Origin: Hyaloscypha bicolor E
Lineage: Eukaryota; Ascomycota; Leotiomycetes; Helotiales; Hyaloscyphaceae
DNA: 64,000 nt
Assembly (NCBI RefSeq): GCF_002865645.1
Contig: NW_020194554.1
Location: forward strand, 620,001-684,000
Reading direction: 5' to 3'
Shown: positions 1-10,691 of the stretch, piece by piece
Layout: each line of letters begins with the position of its first letter
Position numbering within the stretch: the stretch's first letter is position 1
Notes under the pieces: model-generated
Database searches by the model: none
What the model saw: the letters and a program-made list of their open reading frames with translations, nothing else
Told to the model about the DNA's origin: nothing
Position numbers and translations under genes: made by a program

Positions 1-372
1 GTAGGACCGTGGAAGAAAATGAGGACTGTAGGGCGGTCCAGTCCGGCCAGTCTGAGTATAATAGCCAGTGTAATTTTCAGCTACTCTAAGGTACATCGAT
101 AGGAAACTTTCATAACCACAATGATTGCGAATTCGAATGCCTGAGAGTCCTTTAGGAGAAACACTGACCACCGAGAGACTCTTTGGCCTAGCGTGCAATG
201 CAAAATGCTAAAATTCCTTTTGAAAGGTTCCCAAAACCCTAATTGCTATTTCTAAAACAGATTGAGGATTTGAGAGCGAGACTGCAGATACTCGAATTCG
301 AAAACCCCAACGCCGACGCCGTATATGATACACCTTTCTCTGCCTGACGCCCAGAACCCATAACCTCGAGCT

Positions 373-592
373 CTACTTCTCAGGCGCATCTGGCAATCTC
401 TCAATAATGTATTTGCCTCTCGCTACACTCACCATTGGAACTCCAGGAACCTTCCGCACTCTCCGCTTAAGGTCGCGATCATTTGTCGCTACGATGAAAA
501 TTTTGTGCTTTCGTAATTCGATCGATGATACAATCGTCTGCATAAACGCCCTTGTGGTCGCACACCAACCTTTCCCATCGTTCATCTCTTGC
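373..592 (-). pseudogene. FCF1: C-terminal fragment of FCF1 (rRNA-processing PIN-domain protein), frameshifted
   Basis: FCF1/Utp24 is the PIN-domain endonuclease of the small-subunit processome that helps mature 18S rRNA in the nucleolus. Two minus-strand frames each carry part of its conserved C-terminus. From 592 down to about 515 one frame reads [14 protein letters not shown] and YADDC. From about 515 to the stop at 373 another frame reads [12 protein letters not shown], then KVPGVPM and a tail ending [10 protein letters not shown]. The switch is a one-base frameshift, best placed at the TTT run at 509-511. Only about 70 of the usual 190 or so residues are present and no N-terminal part is visible further up the minus strand, so this is a truncated copy. 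A functional FCF1 gene should exist elsewhere. Family identification is strong; how the fragment arrived is inference. Confidence 0.82.
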
Positions 593-1534
593 AGGGAGTC
601 GAAATAGGTCCTCTGGCTCGATCGACGGGCCTTGCTCACTATTGCTCACCCTGTCCACCGTCGTCTTACTTTTACTCACCTTCTAATAAATTCATCCGTC
701 CCGTCAGCCATGGAGCTTGATATTCTTCCCTTCAGAAACTGTATTCTATGGCGTCCTGATGTTTTTAATGGGCATACCAATGAGTCTGGTTATTTCTTCC
801 CGCAGTCTGGGAAGAGGCTGTTGCCTGAAAACTTGATACTGCTACATTGCAGAGCCTATAACGTGACCGATCACGTAGTTTTCCAAATCAATCAGGACCA
901 TTGCTCCTTTAAGATGCTTTTCTATCTAATAGAGGTGGCCAATCTTGCGAGGAAAGGAATATCTTGAAGTACTTTACTCCTCTAAAGTTAGCCATAGATG
1001 TGAGCTTCTTTCACTGCCCTTGTATTCGGCTTATTAAGACTTAAAAAGTGTTTACTATTTCGCTCTATGTGCACACAGATATACGAAATTATTGAGAAAC
1101 TCTAGAGGGTTCTCAACCCCACTCTTAATTGTCTCTTTTATCCTCAAGGCATGGACCGGAAATATTACAAAGCTTCTCACTTGATATGGTTACTTCAAGG
1201 CTTTAAAAGTTTATCTTTAAGAGTTTAGACGAACCGGACAAACGGCATGACTCAACTCAGCGATGTACAACATATCGATCGACAATATGACAATTTCTTA
1301 CGAGTCATTTCTGAGGAGCCTCCGTGAAGGTGGACGCGACGGGAATTGACGACCCAGCTTCCGCATTACGCCAGAGATCGACCAAACTATTCTACAAAGG
1401 CTCCCGCAAAGATCGCCGCTTCGAGTTTCCTTTCCTCCCTTTCCTCGCTTCCAAATTTCTTCAGTCTGTTGTGAAAAGTTACGAACAAGACTTCGAAGAC
1501 GACAGACTTTTAAACTCAAGCAAACCTTTATAAT
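593..1534. other. Stretch without a recognisable gene
   Basis: Ordinary-composition sequence between the FCF1 fragment and the AT-rich hAT element. Short open frames occur on both strands (for example 632-967 plus, 1298-1519 minus), but none resembles a known family and they overlap each other. I see no RNA gene or repeat. Confidence 0.5.
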
Positions 1535-1706
1535 TAGAAGAATTATAAAGCAGACTTTAGAATATTAGAACTTTCTATAAGAATACGTCGTTTTTCTCGA
1601 TTTCACTTCTTTCTTATACTTTAATTACTTATAAAAAATTAACTATTACTCTTATTATATTACTTTATACTATATATATCCTTATATATACTTAATATAC
1701 TCGAAA

Positions 1707-4440
1707 ATGTCTCAAGACTCCTTAATCAAGCTTAATATAAGTCAAAATTACCCCGATTTCGAATTAAGACCACTCGATAAGCAAGCTTCTCTTTTTAAGA
1801 AAGGCTACTTAAAGAAGATACTAAATCCTATATAAGAGAATATCGAGGATCTCCGTACATATACTATTAAATATATAATTAGAGGGTATTCATAAGTTAA
1901 TATATTAATTTTTAATAAATTTTTTACTAACTAATCTAATAATAAAACATAGCTTAATTAATAAATATATACTCCTATAAGTAATTATTACTCTTATTTT
2001 CGGCATTCCTATAGATTTATAGACCTTAAGAATCTTAAGAATAATAATAATAATAGTAAGTTATTTTATTATTAATTAAAAAGAAATATTTACTAATATA
2101 TTTAATAGGTAAAAGTAAAGCTTCTAGTTAAGTCTCACAAATAACTATAACTAGCCTTTTTAATAAGTAATTAGGATAACGAGAAGAAAGCTTTACTATT
2201 AATTACTTTAAGAGATTATTATTAAATTTTATTATTAATAATAATATCTTTTTTCGGGCTATTACTACTTCAAGCTTTAAAAAGCTAATATCTTATTTAA
2301 ATTAGTAAGCTTTTATTACCTTATTCTTTATTTATTTATATACTAATATTTAATAGTTAAGTACCTGCTATATACTCGAAGGCTTTTATAGATAAGCTTA
2401 AATTATACTATATTAAAAAGAGTTTAAATATTAAAGAAAAATTAAAAGAGAATATTAATTCTCAAGGAACCTTCTCTATTACTTTAGATACTTAGACAGG
2501 TATAAATCAAAAGGCCTTTCTTAGAATTATTATATAAGTTTATATATTCTAATAATTATTAAGTAAAATATATACTAATATATTATAGATACTTTATAAA
2601 TAAGGATTTTAAATTAAAATCTTATTTATTAGCTATAAAAGACTTAAATAATATATACTCCGGTATTTATATATTTTCTATTTTATTAGAAGCTTTAAAA
2701 TAATATAATATTAAATATAATATTACTAGGTAAGTAATTTTAATTTAATTTAATTATATAATTACTAATATTTTTTTTATTAGTATTACTCAAGATAATA
2801 CTAGCTCAAATAATACCTTATTAAAGGCTTTTATAAAGCATTATAATAAGGAAGGTATTAAATTTCAAAGAGATATTCCTTATATAGCTTATATATTAAA
2901 CTTAGTAGTTTAAGATATTTTAAAAGCTCTTATTAAGAATAATTATAATACTTCTTATTCTACGGATTTATACGAGTAAGAAATAGAAGAACTTGAAGAT
3001 AGAGAAGAAGAAAGAGAAACAGAATAAGTAATAAGTAAGTTCCCTTTATAATTTATAAAAGTTTTATTAATAAATTATAGATTTATTAATTTAGAGAAAG
3101 GTTTAAAAAACTATTATAAGTCTTAAATATAATTAAGAAAACCGACGGCTATTAGAAGCTCAAATTAAAGCTTTTAATATAAAAAATACTTGATTTCCTT
3201 AACTTAGTAAGTAAGTAATTAATTAATTAATTATTAATTAATACTAATTATTTATAGATTAAAAAACACGGTGGTCTTTGACTTATTATATATTAAAGAA
3301 CTTTTTATATATATATAAAGCTATTAAAGTAGTTATTAATAGCTCTAATTCAAAGGCTTTTAAAAATAAAAGTCTAGTTTTAACTAATATTAAAATTACT
3401 TATTTAAATAATATTTTAAATATAATTTCAATATTTATTAAAGCAATAACTAAATTACAAGCCGAAAACTATCCTACTATATATTATATTATACCTAAAG
3501 TATATAAAATATATAATAAATTAGAAAATTTTAAAAAGGAATTTAAAGTAAGTTTTTTCTTAAACTCTTCTTATATTATTAATATTTTTATACTAATATT
3601 TAATAGGACAAAGCATTTATAAATACTATAGATAAGGGTATAGCTAAGCTTTAAAAATATTATCCTAAAACAGGCATTTTAGATAATAAAAGTAAAGCTT
3701 TATATTTGGCTCTTATTCTTAATCCTCGAATTAAATAAGAAGGATTAACTAGTATTAGCTTATCTAGTAATATATCTTCAAATATATATAATAGATTAAA
3801 GACTAATTATAACATATAAGTACTTCCTTTTATTAGCTTTTAGTATTTTAATAACTAATTTTTAAATTTAGATATAAATATAATTATAATATATCTTAAG
3901 CTAGATCCAATATTTCGGATATTAGTATAGCTAATTCCGATTCTGATTCCGATTCTAGTAGCTCGGATATATATATTACTAATTCGTCCTCTAAAATAAA
4001 GGACGAATTAATAACTTATTTAAAAGAAAAAAGAGAAGATAAAAAAGTAAGTAAAACTTTACTTAAATTCTATTAAATATCTATCCGATATTCTCTTAAT
4101 ATTTTTTAATATATTAGTACTAATATATATATAGACTAAGCCCTTAGACTATTAGAAGTCTAATACCACTAGATTTCCTATATTAGCTTTAATAGCTAGG
4201 AAATATTTAGGAATTCCGGCTTCCTCGGTAGCTAGTAAGAGGTTTTTTTCTCAGGGTACTTTTATTATATCTAAACTATATAATAGACTTAATAAGAGTA
4301 CCTTTGAGATAATATCTTACTTAAAAAGCTGGGGGTTATTTTAAGATAAATTAGAAGAGGCTAAAAAAGAAAAGAAAAAGAGAGAGAAAAAGAAGAAAAA
4401 CCAAGATTCTGGGGAGGATAATTAGTTTATTATTATAGAA
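1707..4440 (+). pseudogene. hAT transposase, inactivated by many stops
   Basis: The hAT transposase cuts and pastes its element with a DDE nuclease fold and dimerises through a C-terminal domain. A plausible start is the ATG at 1707 (MSQDSLIKLN). Around 2460-2510 the frame reads SITLDT, stop, TGINQKAF, which fits the hAT signature ITLD-x-W with TGG changed to TAG. An open stretch at 3278-3622 carries LQAENYPTIYYIIPKVY, typical of the hAT core. At 4150-4335 the C-terminal dimerisation block is clear: FPILALIARKYLGIPAS, SKRFFSQG and LKSWGLF, again with an upstream Trp codon (PLDYW) turned to TAG. It ends in a Lys-rich tail near 4440. About 900 codons is ordinary for fungal hATs. Start and exact frame continuity are uncertain. 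Confidence 0.72.
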
Positions 4441-4453
4441 AATTAATATTTAA

Positions 4454-4494
4454 GTAGCCTTATATAAGCTCTAGCTTAGCTTATATAAGGCTGC
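4454..4494. repeat. Palindrome in the hAT 3' region
   Basis: Arms 4454-4470 and 4478-4494 are inverted repeats (16 of 17 positions pair) around a 7-base loop. It lies just after the transposase reading frame and could be a transcription-end hairpin or a subterminal transposase site. The region is partly kept in the second hAT copy but the symmetry is broken there. Confidence 0.6.
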
Positions 4495-4559
4495 TTAATA
4501 GGTACCTTAGTTTATTTTTTTTAAATTTAAATATATATCGATTTATAATAATCCCGTAA

Positions 4560-4715
4560 CTTATACGTAACTTATACGTAATTATTTATGGTTATTCATG
4601 TTATTCATGAATAATTATTCTATTTTACTCAAGTTTTTTAAGCTACTCGTTACTCATATTTTATTCAAGTTATTCATGAATATTCATGAATAACTTGAAT
4701 AACTTGAATAATCCT
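4560..4715. repeat. Subterminal repeats at the hAT right end
   Basis: Short motifs recur in both orientations, mainly TTATTCATGAATAA and AACTTGAATAA with the partner TTACTCAAGTT. Clusters of short direct and inverted motifs inside the ends are typical transposase-binding arrays of hAT elements. Their function here is inferred from position. Confidence 0.55.
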
Positions 4716-4726
4716 TTAACACACTG

Positions 4727-5153
4727 GTGATTAAGAAGGCGCAGAAGAGACACATCAAAGTCTTCACGAATTCTTCAAGGGTTCTTTCTATCTAATCTAC
4801 TAATCAAAAGGTTATGGAAAGGAACAATGTACTCAAAGATCTGTCGCTTGAAAGTTCTGCGGTGGAAAATCATACGGGGGGTTGCCCGACCCCTGATATG
4901 TGGGGAAACTTCTCGCGTCTCGCACATTAATTAACCCTAGCACATATGTAAGGGGAAGAAAGATCCTATAACCGTACCCACCTACTCTAGATCGAATTTT
5001 TTTGTTTTCAACACCTTAATAACATCGTTTTGGGGAACGTATGCCCCTCGAGGACCAAGCAAATCCGTTCTCGAACTCGGATTGTCAAACTGCCATTGCA
5101 TAAGGGAGGAATTCCATACTGCATCTCATACATAAGTTTACTCGTTTGACTCA
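4727..5153. other. Intergenic stretch, nothing recognised
   Basis: Composition returns to normal directly after the hAT end. No coding frame, repeat or RNA gene could be recognised before the start of the EH-domain pseudogene. Confidence 0.5.
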
Positions 5154-6408
5154 ATGGGCTCCCCACTTCTCAATCCCTCCTTCACCTCGTTTTCTCAACC
5201 ATTTATTCATTTGATCTTCATGACTACCTTAAAACCATCCAGTTCAACCAGTCGAGTCGGTGATAGAACGAGCAATATGCACGAAATGACAGTTTTCGAC
5301 GAGGAGGGCGGGGCTTCGGAGCAAGGACATACGGAGCAAGAATCCAGATGTCGCAGGGCGAATAGAGTGACGTTCTGGGTGGCTATCGCTAGACCATTTC
5401 AACTGGTACATTTTGCTGCCAACTCCATTTGGTAACGAGCTCGTGCTGACATATTACTCAGCTACTATCCTTTCTCATTCTTCGCTTGGCTGGCTATGTG
5501 GTGAAGGTTTTCGGAGGAGACTTTATGAGTTTATTCCCATACAGTTCTGTGCGTTGTGACTAATGCCATTCATGAATAGGCTCATACTTTTGGTAAAGCT
5601 CCCCTGGCTTACAACTTGGGCCATTGACCTCTCGGATGAGAAAAAGTACACCGAGATGTTCTTCGCAGGAAAGAGCCCTGATAGCTAGGTGATGGCAGGA
5701 GCGGATATCAAAGCTGTATGCAAGGACTTCGACTTACCTATGGACTTGATAAAGAAGATCTTCTGGCGCGCAGACACGAACAGAGATAACCGGTGGAATA
5801 TCGATGAGTTCATTCCCGCAATGCACCGTATAATGCATGAGATTGATGAGAGAGACGGCATGTTAAATTCATCCTACGTATCATGAGCTCGATCAGTTGA
5901 CACAAAAGCAGAGCTACGCAAGTTTACACCAGCTGCACCAATGTTAACACAACCTGCTTCCACTGAGGCGGGCGAGACCCCACAAGCGGCAATTGCACCT
6001 GATGCATCTTCCACCACTCATACTGAGAACTCAACTGCATCACCAGATACTCTGCATAGCACTCAAGATCATCCGATATCAACCCAGCCTGAAGCATCGC
6101 CACTTCTTCATCATGCCAAGGTGCTTGAGGCGTTGAGTGAAGTTCCACCTCAAGAGAACACCGCCATAAGTGAACAGCCGAACCCAGGAACTGCGAACGA
6201 AATCTCTGGAACAACAGTTGAAGCTCACTACTCGGCAACCGCGTCGGTTCTGACACCCATGCCCGACGCACATGCAGCCTCATCGCCGGACCAGTCAGTT
6301 CCTGTCCAGGAAAATTCTTTACATAATGCTACTGTTCACCCTCCAGCTGGGCCTCTTTCTTCCCTTAGCCTGAGGGGAGAAGACAACGGCGAAGAGGGAC
6401 CAACCTAG
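5154..6408 (+). pseudogene. EH-domain protein gene with two in-frame stop codons
   Basis: EH domains are EF-hand-like modules that bind NPF peptides in endocytic and actin-patch adaptors. The main exon (about 5580-6408) keeps one frame. At 5632-5850 it reads EKKYTEMFF, then DLPMDLIKKIFWRADTNRD and IDEFIPAMH, the EH pattern of Leu-Pro, Ile-Trp, Ala-Asp and Glu-Phe-x-x-Ala-Met. The frame is broken by TAG at 5686-5688 (CAG to TAG would explain it) and TGA at 5884-5886 (CGA to TGA). It then runs open through a Ser/Thr/Pro-rich tail of about 155 residues to 6408. An upstream open frame from ATG 5154 plus a hydrophobic stretch near 5462-5500 may be earlier exons; acceptors with nearby branch-like CTGAC and CTAAT end at 5461 and 5579, but I could not join the exons in frame with certainty. 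The full-length family could not be named. Confidence 0.68.
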
Positions 6409-6800
6409 CCAATTTTAGAATTATCTTAGATACGTAGTAGGGCTTCTAGCACACAGCTACTACTATCGATCGAAATGTTACACTCGGGAGGTTACTTAGC
6501 AAATCACAAATTCAAACATCTTTATAATAACAATATATTATTTCCTTTTAAAACAGTGTATTGTATTAAGGCTACTCTTTTAAAGCAATCTGCAGAAAAT
6601 AAAAAAATAGTATAGCATTGCACATTTATCCAAGTGGATAAAGTGACTTGGCGAGGGCAGCAGGTAAGCTGGAAATTGTCCCAATGTATTATATCCCATC
6701 ACATTGCACTAACCGAAATGAAAATAGCCCCAAGAACAGACAATAGAGCAACTTAAATTACTCGAGCGAAGAGACGAAACCACCAAACATACTGAAATGA
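6409..6800. other. Convergent 3' intergenic region
   Basis: About 390 bases between the plus-strand EH-domain pseudogene and the minus-strand HET gene. It is A/T-leaning and presumably holds the 3' untranslated regions of both. No gene or repeat was recognised. Confidence 0.5.
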
Positions 6801-9800
6801 CTACCGCAACTCAAACAGCGTCGTCGGTATCGCATCACGATTCTGAGCAGCCATGGCCTCACCATCCATCATCCCATGAATATAGCACTCTCCGAGGAAC
6901 TCGTAATGCCACGGGCTATAATAATCCTTCCGCTCTTTCCTCACATACTCCAACAATTCTTCCTTGTTTTTTCGATTCTGCTCCTCCTCCTCCTTGTTCT
7001 CAGCTTCCGCTTTTTCTTTTTCCCTCATTTCTTCTTCTTCAAGATCGAGTCCTGGAATAGCAGATTCCATAAGGCCTATTCCAGTTTGTACAGGTGGATC
7101 TGTCTCTTTGTCCGTCGTCTGGCGAGAGACTTGCTCCTCGGCTGACGATTTTGCAGATCTTCGGGTGCTAGGTGTCGAAGATCTCGGTCGAGAACGACCG
7201 TTTGTCTTTGAACCACCTTCGCCCGGATTGGCCCCCACATGACTTGGATTTGTGGGGTCGGGTTGGCCGGTCTTGGCTGCTTGAAGTTCTTCATTCGTAT
7301 CACTGATCACCGCTTTGGCACCCACTTGGGCGTCACCTTTGACATCATCCCCTAACTTGGACCCATCCTTCTTGTCTTGAACAAAGCCAACTTGGTTGGC
7401 TGGATTGATAACTGCTGAAGGCACTGGCGTTACTGCTACCTTTTGGGACAATTCACCGTTTGTCTTCGCCGGTGCAGACCCTGTAGTCTTGGTGCCAACT
7501 ACCTCCTTCGGTTTCGGCTTATATTTAGGAAGGGTTCTCTTCCACCGTACGCCATATTTGCGAGCTAGTTCAAATTCGGCCCAGTTTGTAGAAGGTTCTT
7601 TCCATTCTGTATCCAGCGTCTTCTTCTCCTTGTATTGCTCGCGTTTTTCAGACTTCCAATGGTTGAATTCCCGATCGAGTGGAATCTTCTTTTTGATTAT
7701 ATCCACCCTCCAGGGGATGAATTGGAGCATCATGTCGCATATGATATTGCTTCTTTCATGGTTGTTGCTCAGGGACGGACCGCCAGTGAGTCCTGTCCTC
7801 TGTTTTGACTTCTTGAGGACCCATTGCTTCCACCACTCCTTATCGCTTGCTCGCCAAGGGGCTTTCTCGTCGTCGAGTGCTTGGAGCTTTTCGTACATCT
7901 CTAGATCGCCAGAGTGTTCAAGCTTCCCCAGAAACTTCCTCTCTTCTGCTTTCTTTTCCTCCCAAGCTTTCCACCATTCGTCATCATTCTTTAGCTCTAA
8001 CGGTTTTTTCTTCTTCTCGTCCTTTCCCTTCTCCGATGTACCACCGGAATTCTCGGGCTCATCCTTCTTCTTTTCTGTCGATGGATGGCCCTCTGCCCAT
8101 TTCTTTTCCCACGCCTTCCACCAATCCTTATCGAGTTGCCGGGCAGCCCATGTCGACCTCCAATTTGTATCTTTCCGCCACTCAGCCTTTTTTTTAGTAT
8201 CCCAATCTATGTATTCCTGCTTTACCTCTTGCCGCTTCGCTTTGAAGACTCGTACACGCTTCTTGTAATCCTCAAGCTTACGGCAAAATTCCTTCCACCA
8301 TTGTCGAATATCCTCCACTATCTCAGCATCTATCTCATCTTTCGACCTTTTCTCTTTATTCCTTCGGAGTACAACTGGAACACTGCAGCCATAGAGGATG
8401 CAGATCAAATCTCCTTTCTCAACCTTCTTGTCAACCAGTCCGAGTTTCATTGACTTTGTCTTGATCAGAGACCTGTTCCATATAACAGCTTGCACTCGGC
8501 GACAAAATTGGGCAACCACCGAACAGCGTTCGTTGTTGATCAAGTCGGTCGTGTTGACAGACCCACTCATTAATCCTCCCTTCAAAAAGGACTCTTGGCA
8601 TGCACGAGCATAGTAAACCGGCGGATTCCTCCCATCTCGACCACGATCGGCAACCAAAGTACGCCAAAACTCATCGGGTGGCGGTCCTTTTGGTGCCTTG
8701 TGCCATCCACCAGCTTTGGCCCATTCTGAAGGAATCGATCCTCCTTGGGAAGAATGATATACGTCAGTGATAGTGTCCAGCTGGAAACCTTTGAGATAAA
8801 GGCTATAATGGCCTTGACCCACGTTTGGACGCTTCCTGAATCGTAAGGTCTTCATATCGACCCCTTTCCTCTCGGCAGCGTTGTAGTTTCGCTGGGTTAG
8901 AGTGGGAAGTCCCACAAGTGAGTCTGCATTCTTGCGTCCCATCTTCGAACTGTGCATCCCTGGATGAGAATACATGGCATATGAAGCACCAGACAGCCTG
9001 GAGATCCAGGAGGGTAAATTAAGAGGCTTTTCTACTCCCTTCTGCTCTGAAGCAGTTCCAGGTTTTTGGTTGCTGCCCGGCTTTTGATCGCCAGTGACCT
9101 CTTCGGTGTTGGTGGCTTTCATCTTTCCCTTTGATTTCTTCTTGTGTTTGGATTTCTTCGTTCCAGACAAGCTTGGTCGTTCGGTCCCATTGTCTCCCTC
9201 CGGTGCCCAGGGCCTGCAGATTACATCCAGTGCCCGCGTTTTATCTGTTTCTAGCGAACGCTCGATACAGAACTGGACAAAATCTCTGCACACATCGACA
9301 AATGGTTTCTCGTACTCGACTTTGTATCGTTTCTTCTCCGTGAAGATTTCGAGAACGTGCTGCGTGTGATCCAGAGCCAGCCTTCCGGTCTCTTCGCTTG
9401 CCATGGGAGTCGTGTCTTTCGCGATAGCGAGCAGAGCGTAGATGATATCGTGGTCCATGGAAGCCTCGAATATTGATAGACTTGAGACGAGGTACTCAAG
9501 AGTCAGAAGAGGTTGTCCTCGGTGGCCATGCACAACATCAGACACGTCTTCAGCAGTCTTGGGAGATGAGTTTTCAACATCCCCGCCAATCTGCATCCCT
9601 TCTTGGTTATCAACCTTGGCCCGTTCTGCAGAAGACGACGCCTCTGCTTGAGCGGTATTTTCGCTCCCTGTGCCCGAGCCAGAATCATCGTCTGAATAAG
9701 AGTCGGAATCAGAATAATCCGAGTCCTCTTTGTCAGACTCGCCATCGGAGTCGGAGTCTTCAGCCGTCATTGCGATCGTCTTGTAATCTCGAAACAGTTT

Positions 9801-10691
9801 CCCGGTCGCGTCAACTAGGAGACTTGCACCAAGTGCAGAGACATATTCGAACCAGCCAGGAACATGATAGTATCTTGGGTCTTTCTTCATCACCTCAGAC
9901 AGACGATGCGTTGCAGTCTCAACCTCAACGAAAAGTTCTACCGCCACAGCAAACTTGTTCCATGAAATTCTGTCATCGCCACAGTATATCATAGCTTTCC
10001 GAGCAAGAGCAATTTCCTGGACCACCCAGCGACGCGAAAACCACGGTCGCTGCATAAGATCGAGTAATGCACCCCATTTCGCACTAGCTTTCTCACTTTT
10101 GCACAGGTCGTCGAAGTTTTGAAGCTGGAGCACCTCATTCTTGATGAATTTCAAGGCAGCCTTACTAGAATCATCCCCGACGCCGAGCCAAACGCAAACT
10201 TTGTCAGCTTTACCGTATATATCGGACATCATCTCAACCTGGTGATTCTTTTCGAGGAGGTATTCCTGGTTGATGCATATCGCATCAATCCACAGATATC
10301 GATTCTTCTGCGGGTATCGCAAAGCTTGTAAAGCGTGAACTAAGTCCTCCGGAACGTATTTGGCGTAGAACTTCTCTCCTTTGCGGATGTTGATATAAGT
10401 TGTTGGTTTGGCTCTGCCCCAGCACCACGATACAGCCTCGTATTTTTCCGCTGTAAGCCCTGTTTTCTCCTCGAAATCGGTCACAACCAGCTCACAGTAG
10501 ATCTCGAGGTTTTTGGTCCTGCTTCCAAAGAGATTGAGGAGCCGGATAGAGCGACGCGGGTTTGTCAGACGCTGGTAAGTCGTGGCCTTGTATCTGTGAG
10601 GGGGTTTGTGCTCTCCCTGTCCCGCAGACCAAAAGCTATTCGAGCCGTTTTGGTCTCCTGGACCGGGGGGATCTGACAGTGGTGGAGGCAT
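6801..10691 (-). CDS. HET-domain (heterokaryon incompatibility) protein with Trp-rich repeat region
   Basis: HET-domain proteins (PF06985) trigger programmed cell death when genetically different fungal strains fuse, and are also viewed as NLR-like immune effectors. This is an uninterrupted 1,296-residue frame, long for the family. The HET domain spans about residues 83-230, with YEAVSWCWG, LWIDAICINQ, DIYGKADKVCVWLG and RRWVVQEIALA. An Asp/Ser acidic run lies at about 311-345. From about 790 to 960 a highly charged segment repeats a WWK core (QWWKEF, DWWKAWEKK, EWWKAWEEK, EWWKQW) at roughly 50-residue spacing. Near the C-terminus a Glu/Lys-rich coiled-coil-like segment precedes FLGECYIHGMMDGEAM, a motif common at the end of HET proteins, so the 3' end is complete. 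The start is the first ATG of the frame. No partner gene such as an NLR or HET-c is adjacent. Its incompatibility role is inferred from family. Confidence 0.92.
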   Translation of the reverse strand: MPPPLSDPPGPGDQNGSNSFWSAGQGEHKPPHRYKATTYQRLTNPRRSIRLLNLFGSRTKNLEIYCELVVTDFEEKTGLTAEKYEAVSWCWGRAKPTTYINIRKGEKFYAKYVPEDLVHALQALRYPQKNRYLWIDAICINQEYLLEKNHQVEMMSDIYGKADKVCVWLGVGDDSSKAALKFIKNEVLQLQNFDDLCKSEKASAKWGALLDLMQRPWFSRRWVVQEIALARKAMIYCGDDRISWNKFAVAVELFVEVETATHRLSEVMKKDPRYYHVPGWFEYVSALGASLLVDATGKLFRDYKTIAMTAEDSDSDGESDKEDSDYSDSDSYSDDDSGSGTGSENTAQAEASSSAERAKVDNQEGMQIGGDVENSSPKTAEDVSDVVHGHRGQPLLTLEYLVSSLSIFEASMDHDIIYALLAIAKDTTPMASEETGRLALDHTQHVLEIFTEKKRYKVEYEKPFVDVCRDFVQFCIERSLETDKTRALDVICRPWAPEGDNGTERPSLSGTKKSKHKKKSKGKMKATNTEEVTGDQKPGSNQKPGTASEQKGVEKPLNLPSWISRLSGASYAMYSHPGMHSSKMGRKNADSLVGLPTLTQRNYNAAERKGVDMKTLRFRKRPNVGQGHYSLYLKGFQLDTITDVYHSSQGGSIPSEWAKAGGWHKAPKGPPPDEFWRTLVADRGRDGRNPPVYYARACQESFLKGGLMSGSVNTTDLINNERCSVVAQFCRRVQAVIWNRSLIKTKSMKLGLVDKKVEKGDLICILYGCSVPVVLRRNKEKRSKDEIDAEIVEDIRQWWKEFCRKLEDYKKRVRVFKAKRQEVKQEYIDWDTKKKAEWRKDTNWRSTWAARQLDKDWWKAWEKKWAEGHPSTEKKKDEPENSGGTSEKGKDEKKKKPLELKNDDEWWKAWEEKKAEERKFLGKLEHSGDLEMYEKLQALDDEKAPWRASDKEWWKQWVLKKSKQRTGLTGGPSLSNNHERSNIICDMMLQFIPWRVDIIKKKIPLDREFNHWKSEKREQYKEKKTLDTEWKEPSTNWAEFELARKYGVRWKRTLPKYKPKPKEVVGTKTTGSAPAKTNGELSQKVAVTPVPSAVINPANQVGFVQDKKDGSKLGDDVKGDAQVGAKAVISDTNEELQAAKTGQPDPTNPSHVGANPGEGGSKTNGRSRPRSSTPSTRRSAKSSAEEQVSRQTTDKETDPPVQTGIGLMESAIPGLDLEEEEMREKEKAEAENKEEEEQNRKNKEELLEYVRKERKDYYSPWHYEFLGECYIHGMMDGEAMAAQNRDAIPTTLFELR

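Larger units (their letters stand above)
1535..4726 (+). mobile_element. RIP-degraded hAT-superfamily DNA transposon, copy 1
   Basis: AT-rich block containing a decayed hAT transposase and ending in CACACTG (4720-4726), the reverse complement of a CAGTG-type hAT terminal repeat. A second, more decayed copy at 62120-63819 ends with the same CACACTG, which supports the right boundary. The left boundary is set only by the abrupt composition change; I could not find a matching left terminal repeat or an 8-bp target duplication, perhaps because RIP altered them. Composition differs sharply from both flanks. Confidence 0.72.

Noticed and set aside
632..967. 111-residue plus-strand open frame next to the FCF1 fragment
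   Set aside because: It starts inside the upstream flank of the FCF1 fragment, has no recognisable domain and no splice or codon support.
1298..1533. Overlapping open frames on both strands
   Set aside because: They overlap each other, are short, and show no family similarity; kept as an unassigned stretch.
5401..5579. Two apparent 30-base introns with CTGAC and CTAAT branch-like sites
   Set aside because: Thirty bases is below usual fungal intron size; longer alternatives with the same acceptors exist but do not join all exons in phase, so no exon model is asserted.
7396..8268. 290-residue plus-strand open frame
   Set aside because: It lies opposite the HET gene in its charged, Trp-rich region; Ser/Phe-rich composition is what the complement of Lys/Glu-rich codons gives. 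No family resemblance.
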